Shown here: positions 1 through 5,712 of the stretch, piece by piece
Numbering within the stretch: position 1 is the stretch's first letter
Layout: each line of letters starts with the position of its first letter
Assembly: GCA_002425705.1 (NCBI GenBank)
Contig: DIMT01000009.1
Location: forward strand, 1 to 14,018
DNA: 14,018 nucleotides
DNA from: Firmicutes bacterium UBA5559
GTDB taxonomy: Bacteria; Bacillota; Clostridia; Peptostreptococcales; Anaerovoracaceae
Direction of reading: 5' to 3'
The notes under the pieces: model-generated
What the model was told of the DNA's origin: nothing
What the model saw: the letters and a program-made list of their open reading frames with translations, nothing else
Database searches by the model: none
Position numbers and translations under genes: made by a program

Positions 1-2
1 AA

Positions 3-41
3 AAGGCCCCGATTGTCTAATTCAGGCCAATTCCGGGCCTT
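3..41. repeat. Inverted repeat at the left edge
   Basis: The arms AAGGCCC (3-9) and GGGCCTT (35-41) are perfectly complementary around a 25-base loop. Read on the minus strand, the right-hand arm runs into TTTT at the window edge. It could therefore be a second, truncated terminator downstream of the Crp/Fnr gene, but the T tract cannot be judged because the window ends. No convincing gene was seen in bases 1-106. Confidence 0.3.
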
Positions 42-92
42 CTTGGCCTTCCAACTTCCCAGGCGCAAGTGCTCCCCAACCTCCAAAGCCAT

Positions 93-121
93 AAAAAAAA
101 CTGCCCCTAGATCAGGGACAG
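93..121 (-). terminator. Intrinsic terminator overlapping the Crp/Fnr stop codon
   Basis: Read on the minus strand, CTGTCCC (121-115) pairs with GGGGCAG (107-101) over seven pairs including one G-T wobble. The loop is seven bases and eight T residues follow (100-93). The TAG stop codon of the trmO-crp/fnr frame (109-107) sits at the end of the loop and start of the descending stem, so the terminator begins inside the coding region. It closes the diguanylate cyclase-vanZ-trmO/crp unit. Confidence 0.85.
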
Positions 122-850
122 TCCGTCAGGATCTAAAATTTCTATGGATTTATTGGTATGCTGTCGGATCAAGCCACTGTCCTCCATGTCAGCCAGCCTT
201 CGGCTGATGGTTTCCGGGGTGGTACCCAGATAAGAAGCCAGGTCTTTTTTACTCATGGGAAGGGCCACCCGTGGCTTTTCCCCGGACTCCGAATAAAGAT
301 CCAGAAGATACAGGGCGATTCTGGTCTCAACCGTTTCCGCAGCGATTCGGGCTGTCTTTTTCTCAGACTCTTCCAGCCTTCTGGAAAACTCGCTCAGCAT
401 TCGCAGGGAGACGGTGGGGTATTCCATCAGGATCTTCTGGAAAGAATCCCGCTTCAGGATGCACATTTCCGTTGGCTCCATGGCTTCAGCAAATTCCTCA
501 TGGATCGATTCCGAAAACAAGGCCAGTTCCCCCATGAAATCACCGGGTTTCATGATTCTCAGCAACTGTTCCTTTCCGGATTCGGACAAGCGGAAAATTC
601 GCACTCTGCCGCTGCCCAGGATATAAAGGGTGTCCGAGGGATCTCCGGCCCGGTAGATGCTCTCCCCCTTACGAAAAGACCGGGTTACAGCAACCTTTCG
701 GATTTCTTCCATTTGTTCCGTTGGCAGATGATTAAATATGGGGACCAGGGATACGCAGTTGCTCTCGCCAGAATGACCATGGCGGCCGCAGCTGCCGTTT
801 GTATTTCTGGCTCCGTGGCAGCCGCAGCTGTAGCCACATTCATGAGACAT
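107..850 (-). CDS. Crp/Fnr transcription regulator, probable internal start within the trmO fusion
   Basis: Initiation at ATG 850 would give a 247-residue Crp/Fnr protein of normal family length. The first 32 residues carry five Cys (5, 9, 11, 21, 32) and four His (3, 12, 24, 26), a plausible metal, Fe-S or thiol sensor. Residues about 35-150 are the cyclic-nucleotide-like beta roll (LYILGSGRVRIF, GDFMGELALF). The Arg-Ser/Thr pair that binds cAMP in E. coli CRP is not seen, so cAMP is unlikely to be the ligand. A dimerisation helix (about 150-185) precedes a winged HTH with recognition helix TPETISRRL. Its E213-xx-S216-R217 pattern matches that used by FNR to read TTGAT half-sites. The start is supported by AAGGAGGT seven bases upstream. 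Whether both the fusion and this short form are made cannot be told from sequence. Confidence 0.65.
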   Translation of the reverse strand: MSHECGYSCGCHGARNTNGSCGRHGHSGESNCVSLVPIFNHLPTEQMEEIRKVAVTRSFRKGESIYRAGDPSDTLYILGSGRVRIFRLSESGKEQLLRIMKPGDFMGELALFSESIHEEFAEAMEPTEMCILKRDSFQKILMEYPTVSLRMLSEFSRRLEESEKKTARIAAETVETRIALYLLDLYSESGEKPRVALPMSKKDLASYLGTTPETISRRLADMEDSGLIRQHTNKSIEILDPDGLSLI

Positions 851-1558
851 GGCGTTTACCTCCTTCACATCAAGGGAACGGTCTGAAACCGAAAATCGGA
901 TATCAAAGCCGTCAAATTCCAGGCCATAGATTCGGTCCGGGTCTTTTTGATAAGCCGGTCTTGGATCATGGGAAAGGATCTCAAGCAGCAGGGCTCTTTG
1001 GCTTTCGGGGATCCCCTCCATCAGGTGCTTCGGGAAAGAAACCTTTAGGTTTAAATCATTCAGCTTTTCTGTATATCCCCCCACCGCATCCGGCCGGGAA
1101 TCCGTATAGGGCAAGTACGGCTTGATATCATATATCGGAGTGTCATCTGCCAGATCAGCACCGGAAATGTGAAGAATCGGTCCCAATTCGGAATGAATCT
1201 CAATCCGATCCAGTCGGACGCAGGACAAACCGATGCAGTTTGGCCGAAAGGGGGAACGGCTGGCGAAGACCCCTACCCGCCGGCTGCCGCCGAATCGGGG
1301 TGGTCGGACCGTCGGCGACACCCTATGGCCCAGCGCCTTTGAAAATTGCCATAATATCCAGATATGAGAAAATTCTTCCAGTCCCCGAAAGTAGTCTGGG
1401 TGCCGGTATTCCGCCTCCATCAGGATCTCCCCCTTCAGCACCTCAATCACGCCGCTCTGCCGGGGCACGCCGAACTTGGTCTTAAGCGGTGATCGGATTC
1501 GCCCGATGGGCTTTATCGGATGGGCTCCATTCCCCATTGGATGAAATTCATGAGTCAA
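107..1558 (-). CDS. trmO: TrmO tRNA methyltransferase fused in frame to a Cys-rich Crp/Fnr regulator
   Basis: This is one open frame of about 483 residues covering two normally separate proteins. Residues about 12-235 form a TrmO (TsaA/YaeB) domain, which in characterised members adds the N6-methyl group of m6t6A37 in tRNA-Thr using SAM. Family motifs seen are PRQSG, SHIW (64-67), GVFASRSPFRPN (96-107), DIKPYLPYTD (144-153) and DPRPAY (198-203). The usual N-P-I-G-L-S reads NCIGLS here. Residues 237-483 form a complete Crp/Fnr regulator, described separately. TrmO homology runs to the junction with no linker and no stop. I chose TTG at 1558 because GGGAGGGG lies six to seven bases upstream and it overlaps the vanZ stop. 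ATG 1537 (no ribosome site) and TTG 1585 are alternatives. Both other frames have TGA stops just before the junction, so a single-base indel, real or a sequencing error, could have created the fusion. Confidence 0.8.
   Translation of the reverse strand: MTHEFHPMGNGAHPIKPIGRIRSPLKTKFGVPRQSGVIEVLKGEILMEAEYRHPDYFRGLEEFSHIWILWQFSKALGHRVSPTVRPPRFGGSRRVGVFASRSPFRPNCIGLSCVRLDRIEIHSELGPILHISGADLADDTPIYDIKPYLPYTDSRPDAVGGYTEKLNDLNLKVSFPKHLMEGIPESQRALLLEILSHDPRPAYQKDPDRIYGLEFDGFDIRFSVSDRSLDVKEVNAMSHECGYSCGCHGARNTNGSCGRHGHSGESNCVSLVPIFNHLPTEQMEEIRKVAVTRSFRKGESIYRAGDPSDTLYILGSGRVRIFRLSESGKEQLLRIMKPGDFMGELALFSESIHEEFAEAMEPTEMCILKRDSFQKILMEYPTVSLRMLSEFSRRLEESEKKTARIAAETVETRIALYLLDLYSESGEKPRVALPMSKKDLASYLGTTPETISRRLADMEDSGLIRQHTNKSIEILDPDGLSLI
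848..865 (-). promoter_or_regulatory. Internal ribosome binding site at the TrmO-Crp/Fnr junction
   Basis: The minus strand reads AAGGAGGT (865-858), then AAACGCC, then ATG (850-848), which is an ideal Shine-Dalgarno site and spacing. The same bases encode Lys-Glu-Val-Asn-Ala of the fused frame. This is the main evidence that the regulator is, or recently was, an independent cistron. Confidence 0.75.
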
Positions 1559-2096
1559 TAGAGTCCCCTCCCTTCCCGGAACCAAAGGCAGCGACCTTTA
1601 GGAAAAGAGGTCCAAAAATCAGGAAAAGAAGATATCCTAAAAATCCTCCTGCTGTATTGGTAATCAGGTCCGTTACGTCAAAGAGCCGGGGTATCCGGCC
1701 TCCCCACCAGTTGCTGACCAGTTGAGCGGTCTCAATGGTCAGACTGAACAAAAAGGTCATCAGTACCGTGACGAAGAGCCCCCGCCCTTTAATGACCGGA
1801 TACAGAAATCCAAAGGGGATCATCATGATCACATTCAGCAGGATTTCCCTTTCTGCCCCCCGATAACCGAGACTCAGATCCCGGAAAGGAATTAGATTGA
1901 TCGTATGGGAAAGAGAATCCCGAAACTCACCAAAAGGTGTGGCAAAGGGCATCAGGGTAACCATCAGCACCAGACCCACATAAAAATACATGATTAAATT
2001 GAGCTCCAGGCTGTGGGCCGGATTTTCCTTCCACCGCTTGCGGAAAAAGAGAATATAAATTACGGCCAGTAAGCATATATTTAAGAGGTAATCCAT
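1548..2096 (-). CDS. VanZ-family membrane protein
   Basis: This is a 182-residue hydrophobic protein with VanZ-family features. They are a membrane helix at about 3-18, a second at about 32-52, NLIPF (67-71), MIPFGF (92-97), IETAQ (121-125) and the D-x-x-D-L-I-T-N-T-x-G-G block (140-151) before a last helix. VanZ itself gives low-level teicoplanin resistance, but most relatives have no known role and this copy is not in a vancomycin cluster. I chose ATG 2096. The frame can extend to TTG 2126, which would overlap the upstream cyclase gene by 11 bases, and neither start has a strong ribosome site. The stop overlaps the TTG start of the trmO fusion, so the two are probably translationally coupled. 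A link to the envelope or to c-di-GMP output is only a guess. Confidence 0.8.
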   Translation of the reverse strand: MDYLLNICLLAVIYILFFRKRWKENPAHSLELNLIMYFYVGLVLMVTLMPFATPFGEFRDSLSHTINLIPFRDLSLGYRGAEREILLNVIMMIPFGFLYPVIKGRGLFVTVLMTFLFSLTIETAQLVSNWWGGRIPRLFDVTDLITNTAGGFLGYLLFLIFGPLFLKVAAFGSGKGGDSIDS

Positions 2097-2115
2097 TTTA
2101 TTGACATCTCTTTTC

Positions 2116-3807
2116 TCATTGTTCAAAAATACCGAAGAATTCGAAATCGTTTTTTATTATATGACCCACCACGACCTCTTGAATAAGGAATTTGGCTACA
2201 TCAACGGGGCAGGTCTTTCCGGTCAGCAGCTTGGACTGGAAACAAAGGGTTTGTTCTACAAGATTTTTGTGAATCCCACGATGCTCATCGATATATGCAT
2301 AGCAATACTCTTCCAGCACTTTTTCTTCCCGCTTGAAATGCTCCACAATCTCTTGAACCAGCCTTGAAAATTTGTCTTTTATAACCGAATCTGATTTCTT
2401 GGAAAAACAATTGATAATGATATCGTTGGACAGGGCAATAAGAACCTCATGGTCTTGGTCCACCTCCGGGTTTCCGCTCCGAAAGAAGGGCCCCCATTCA
2501 ATATTCACCGGCAGTCCGCTTTTTACAATACTGATTTCTTCATTGGCAACGATTTTGTTCCTGCCGGTTAATTTGGCTAAATAGAGGGAATTATCCAGCC
2601 TTCTGAATAAATCCTCCCGGTCTTCCTCTTCTCGGACCTCCACCACGCCAAAACTTGCTGTGACCGCATCCCTCAACCCAAAATTGAAGTTCATTACCGC
2701 ATGTCGAAGCTTTTCAGCAATGATTCTTGCCTCCTCCATGCCTGTCTTCCGTAATAGAATGACAAACTCCTCCCCACCCCAGCGGCATATCATATCCGTG
2801 AAGCGAAGGTTCTCCTGAAGAATAGTTACCGTATTGATCAGTACCGCATCCCCTTTAGAGTGCCCATATTCATCATTAATCCCTTTGAACCGATCCAGGT
2901 CCACCAAGATCAGAGATAAGGGATCTTGGTATCGGGAGAAGCTCTGCCATTCCAGGTTGAACTGTTCAATCAGATACTGGCGATTATACGCTCCGGTAAG
3001 TCCGTCTCTTGTCGCCTTGTAATACAGCTCCTTTTGATAGCAGGAACGTTCTTCTTCCAGCAAATGGTGCTTCAAGGAGTTGGTCACCCGAAGCACGAAC
3101 ATATTGAAATCAAGGGGCTTCAATATGAAATCATTCGCACCGATGCTTAAACAATGGGGAATGGTTCGGCTCTCCGAGTAGGCTGTCATCAACAGAATGA
3201 TGGTCTTGGGATTGCTTTTTCGGATGTGATAAATAAGATCTTCCCCGTCCAGATCCGGCATGACAAGATCCACGATTACCATGTCGTAGTTCGCGGAATT
3301 CTCAAGAAAACCCCTAGAATCCGTATAATAATCAACCTGGGCTAATCCAATGGCGCTGCAGTATCCTTTCAGGATTTCTAGGGAAAACAGGCTGTCATCC
3401 ACAATCGCAATCTTAAGGTTTTGGAGCATTTCCATCACCTCAGATTCCCGACTGAGGGTTATTAAGTAATCCATAAAACGTTCAGCATTAAAGTGTCTTT
3501 TATCAATATAGGTCATCACGCCAAGACTGAAAAACAAGGATTTGAATTCAAAATTATAATTTTCTGCCAGATAAATAACCGGGTGCTTGACAGGACTCTT
3601 CCTTTTTATTTCTTTAATTAAACCAATGCATCGTAAAATGCCAATGTCCAAATCCTCAATAACGATGATGCTGGCCTTTTCTGATTCTGCGTATTTAAAA
3701 AGAAGCTCTTCCTCCTTCACTCTTACATACTCCAGACCACTGGCTTGTATGGATGTTGTTACCGAATCAAACACATTATTTGTCTTAGAAAAATGGATTA
3801 CCTGCAT
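2116..3807 (-). CDS. Response-regulator diguanylate cyclase with C-terminal hemerythrin domain
   Basis: This 563-residue soluble protein has four domains. Residues 1-120 look like a degenerate receiver lacking the N-terminal acidic pair. Residues 130-245 are a complete receiver with D137/D138, phospho-acceptor D180, T208 and K230. Residues about 262-422 are a GGDEF domain with active-site GGEEF (344-348), FKGIND (307-312) and a canonical RxxD inhibitory site (335-338) five residues before it. It should therefore make c-di-GMP from two GTP and be product-inhibited. Residues about 435-555 are a bacteriohemerythrin with all seven di-iron ligands: H453, H490, E494, H509, H513, H549 and D554. The di-iron site could sense oxygen or redox state. 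No membrane segment is seen. The ATG has AAGGTGA about six bases upstream. It is first in the unit with vanZ and trmO-crp/fnr, and divergent from the EAL-HDOD gene. No partner histidine kinase is present. Confidence 0.93.
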   Translation of the reverse strand: MQVIHFSKTNNVFDSVTTSIQASGLEYVRVKEEELLFKYAESEKASIIVIEDLDIGILRCIGLIKEIKRKSPVKHPVIYLAENYNFEFKSLFFSLGVMTYIDKRHFNAERFMDYLITLSRESEVMEMLQNLKIAIVDDSLFSLEILKGYCSAIGLAQVDYYTDSRGFLENSANYDMVIVDLVMPDLDGEDLIYHIRKSNPKTIILLMTAYSESRTIPHCLSIGANDFILKPLDFNMFVLRVTNSLKHHLLEEERSCYQKELYYKATRDGLTGAYNRQYLIEQFNLEWQSFSRYQDPLSLILVDLDRFKGINDEYGHSKGDAVLINTVTILQENLRFTDMICRWGGEEFVILLRKTGMEEARIIAEKLRHAVMNFNFGLRDAVTASFGVVEVREEEDREDLFRRLDNSLYLAKLTGRNKIVANEEISIVKSGLPVNIEWGPFFRSGNPEVDQDHEVLIALSNDIIINCFSKKSDSVIKDKFSRLVQEIVEHFKREEKVLEEYCYAYIDEHRGIHKNLVEQTLCFQSKLLTGKTCPVDVAKFLIQEVVVGHIIKNDFEFFGIFEQ

Positions 3808-3857
3808 GTCTTCACCTTTTCACTTATCCTGATATCATCCAGAAACATTTTTTTATT

Positions 3858-3887
3858 AGCATATCATGGAAGTTTGCCTGTTGACAA
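3858..3887 (-). promoter_or_regulatory. Putative sigma-A promoter of the diguanylate cyclase unit
   Basis: The minus strand reads TTGTCA (3887-3882), an 18-base spacer, then TATGCT (3863-3858) preceded by TGA, an extended -10 signature. The start codon is about 50 bases further on. The -35 box overlaps the -35 box of the divergent EAL-HDOD promoter by five bases. This is a prediction by eye and the -10 is imperfect. Confidence 0.45.
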
Positions 3888-3910
3888 GGCTTTCATTCTG
3901 GTTATATATT
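3881..3910 (+). promoter_or_regulatory. Putative sigma-A promoter of the EAL-HDOD gene
   Basis: A perfect TTGACA (3881-3886) is followed by an 18-base spacer and TATATT (3905-3910). Transcription would start near 3917, about 36 bases before the ATG. TATATA at 3903-3908 with a 16-base spacer is an alternative -10. Confidence 0.65.
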
Positions 3911-3952
3911 AAGTAGAAATGGCAACTTTTTCAAGTGAAAGGACTGCTTATC

Positions 3953-5152
3953 ATGTATATAGCCAGACAACCCATATTTGATAAGAATATGAACGTCTAT
4001 GGATACGAGCTCCTATATCGGGTTCAGGAAGGGTCCTCCGCATATGAGGGCTATTCGTCAGACGGCACCACGGCCACTGTTCTGGGGGGTCTTTTTGAAT
4101 TGGGGCTGGATCAAATTGTAGGAAAGAAAAAGGCTTTCATCAACTTCGACAACGAATTCTTACTGTCTGACGGCATCCTTCTCATCGAACCGGACACACT
4201 GGTAATCGAGGTGCTGGAACACGTTCGAGTTGATGCAGCATTGATTGAACGGATTCTTTATTTAAAAGAAAAAGGATATGCCATCGCCCTGGATGATTTT
4301 GAGGAATTGTATCAGGAATATCCTCTGATTCCGTCTGCGGACATCATCAAGTACGATTTGCTCCGGACTCCCCTTAAAACCCTGGGGAAAGAAGTCCGGT
4401 ATGCGCTGAACGAAGGGAAGGTTCTGCTTGCCGAGAAGATCGAAACCGATGAAGAATTTCAGATTGCCAAAGATATGGGATTCTCCCTCTTCCAAGGTTA
4501 CTTTTTCAGCAAACCAAAAGTAATTGCCGGTATTCGGGCAAAGAAAAGTGCGAACCAGGTTTACCATCAACTCATCCGGGAATTAAAAAAGGAAGAACCC
4601 TCTTATGAGTTGTTGGCTGACATCATCGGCACGGATGTCAACCTTGCTTACCGGCTTATGAAGGCCACCAGCACGGGCACAAAGGCCCGAACCCTAAAGA
4701 ATGCCCTGGTAAAAATGGGATTTCAGGAGTTGGAGCGATGGGTCAGCGTTTTAATGCTGCAGGAGCTTTCTGGAGATAAACCCCAGGAGTTAGTTCGAAT
4801 GTCTTTGATCCGGTCCCGCTTCGGCGAATTGATTGCTGCTCACAGCAGCTTTGCTCGCAGAAAACATGAAATATCCCTGATGTGTCTTTTCAGTGTACTG
4901 GATGCCCTTTTAGATCAACCTATGGCAGAAGCGTTGGAAGGAATAGAAGTCAGCGATGATATCCGGGATTTATTAGTCCATCAGCGGGGGGATCTTCGCC
5001 CCATTTACGATATCATTACCTGCTATGAAGGTGGGAACTGCATTTTACTGAGTCAGTATTCCTATCATCTGCAGTTGGATGATTCCAAGCTCTTTGGCTG
5101 GTACCTCCATTCCATCCGCTGGTCTGAAGAAATATTAAAAACTGTCCTGTAA
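3953..5152 (+). CDS. EAL-HDOD protein (YuxH type), candidate c-di-GMP phosphodiesterase
   Basis: This 399-residue soluble protein opens with ARQPIFDKNMNVYGYELLYR, the hallmark of the EAL-HDOD family. Residues 1-195 are the EAL domain. E19 (EAL position), N64, E86/E89, D114-D115, K133, E161 and Q181 (QGY) appear to fill the expected catalytic and metal positions. Many EAL-HDOD proteins have lost some of these, so this copy may still hydrolyse c-di-GMP to pGpG. Alignment by eye is not proof of activity. Residues about 200-399 are the HDOD domain (LADIIGTDVNLAYRLMKATS), which in this family usually lacks enzymatic residues and mediates protein contacts. I chose ATG 3953, preceded by GAAAGGA; a GTG at 3935 is in frame but has no ribosome site. 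The gene faces the diguanylate cyclase, which suggests paired control of c-di-GMP. Confidence 0.92.
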   Translation: MYIARQPIFDKNMNVYGYELLYRVQEGSSAYEGYSSDGTTATVLGGLFELGLDQIVGKKKAFINFDNEFLLSDGILLIEPDTLVIEVLEHVRVDAALIERILYLKEKGYAIALDDFEELYQEYPLIPSADIIKYDLLRTPLKTLGKEVRYALNEGKVLLAEKIETDEEFQIAKDMGFSLFQGYFFSKPKVIAGIRAKKSANQVYHQLIRELKKEEPSYELLADIIGTDVNLAYRLMKATSTGTKARTLKNALVKMGFQELERWVSVLMLQELSGDKPQELVRMSLIRSRFGELIAAHSSFARRKHEISLMCLFSVLDALLDQPMAEALEGIEVSDDIRDLLVHQRGDLRPIYDIITCYEGGNCILLSQYSYHLQLDDSKLFGWYLHSIRWSEEILKTVL

Positions 5153-5161
5153 GGGTTTTTA

Positions 5162-5190
5162 TTTACAGCTAAAATGGATTGTAATAAAAT
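5162..5190 (+). promoter_or_regulatory. Sigma-A promoter of the Nim/PNPOx-type gene
   Basis: TTTACA (5162-5167) and TAAAAT (5185-5190) are separated by exactly 17 bases, with transcription expected to start near 5197. The promoter lies ten bases after the EAL-HDOD stop codon, with no clear terminator between. The downstream gene can therefore be expressed on its own and also by read-through. Confidence 0.7.
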
Positions 5191-5193
5191 GAA

Positions 5194-5207
5194 TTTGTAA
5201 TTACAAA
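5194..5207. promoter_or_regulatory. Perfect 14-base palindrome, candidate operator
   Basis: TTTGTAATTACAAA is a perfect inverted repeat without a central spacer, lying directly over the expected transcription start of the downstream gene. The position suits a repressor of the TetR, MarR or BlaI kind. It lacks the spaced TTGAT...ATCAA layout of an FNR site. The binding protein is unknown, and no repressor gene of that kind is in the window. Confidence 0.5.
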
Positions 5208-5239
5208 ATGTAGGCATTCCACAAATGGAGGAAAATGTT

Positions 5240-5710
5240 ATGAGAAGAAAAGATCGGGAAATTACAGATGCTGCAAAGATCAACGAAATCATCCTGTCCT
5301 GCGACTGTTGCCGGCTGGGCTTTCGGGACGGGGATCGAGTGTACATCGTTCCACTGAACTTCGGATATGCGAACACCGACGGAAAGGCCATCTTCTATTT
5401 TCACGGCGCCAGAGAAGGCCGAAAAATCGATCTTATTGAAAAGAACGGATATGCGGCTTTTGAGCTGGATACCAACCATCAGGTCAATGCCGATGATGCA
5501 GCCTGTGATTTTTCCTTCCGATTCCGCAGCGTGATTGGGGAAGGTCCCGTCACTATGATCACGGACCCAGAGGAAAAAGAGAAAGCCCTGCTGTGTATCA
5601 TGGACCATTACTCCGAAAAGAAGGATTGGGATTTCCCGGAAGCCATGCTGAAAAATACCGCTGTTTTCCGGCTGGAAGCGGATAATCTGGCCTGCAAAGA
5701 GCACTTATAG
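5240..5710 (+). CDS. Pyridoxamine 5'-phosphate oxidase-fold flavin protein, Nim-like
   Basis: This 156-residue cytoplasmic protein belongs to the split-barrel flavin family of PNPOx and NimA. Features seen are the early CDCCRLGF strand, YIVPLNFGY (35-43), YFHGAREGRKIDLIEKN (53-69), the end of the barrel at FRSVIGEG (95-102) and a C-terminal helical part. NimA members bind flavin and some are linked to 5-nitroimidazole reduction. The majority in Clostridia have no demonstrated substrate, so resistance should not be assumed. I chose ATG 5240, with GGAGG eight bases upstream, over ATG 5225, which lies before that ribosome site. It has its own promoter and palindrome. It ends two bases before the stop of the convergent sigma-54 activator, so its terminator lies inside that gene. 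Confidence 0.85.
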   Translation: MRRKDREITDAAKINEIILSCDCCRLGFRDGDRVYIVPLNFGYANTDGKAIFYFHGAREGRKIDLIEKNGYAAFELDTNHQVNADDAACDFSFRFRSVIGEGPVTMITDPEEKEKALLCIMDHYSEKKDWDFPEAMLKNTAVFRLEADNLACKEHL

Positions 5711-5712
5711 AC

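Noticed and set aside
1..92. Minus-strand open frame from ATG 92 running off the left edge (starts MALEVGEHLRLGSW)
   Set aside because: It begins directly after the T tract of the terminator with no ribosome site before the ATG, has only 30 codons in view, and matches no family I recognise. A later TTG after GGAGG is possible but equally unsupported.
158..886. Open frame of about 240 codons on the plus strand opposite the Crp/Fnr gene
   Set aside because: It is antisense to clear cyclic-nucleotide-fold and HTH motifs, has no convincing ribosome site and no family resemblance.
5146..5168. CTGTAA...TTACAG hairpin after the EAL-HDOD stop as a terminator
   Set aside because: The stem is only six pairs, the T run lies in the loop instead of after the stem, and the right arm is better explained as the -35 box of the next promoter.
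5194..5207. FNR or CRP box for the local Crp/Fnr regulator
   Set aside because: The palindrome has no TTGAT...ATCAA or TGTGA...TCACA layout and no central spacer. I found no convincing FNR box in any promoter region of the window.
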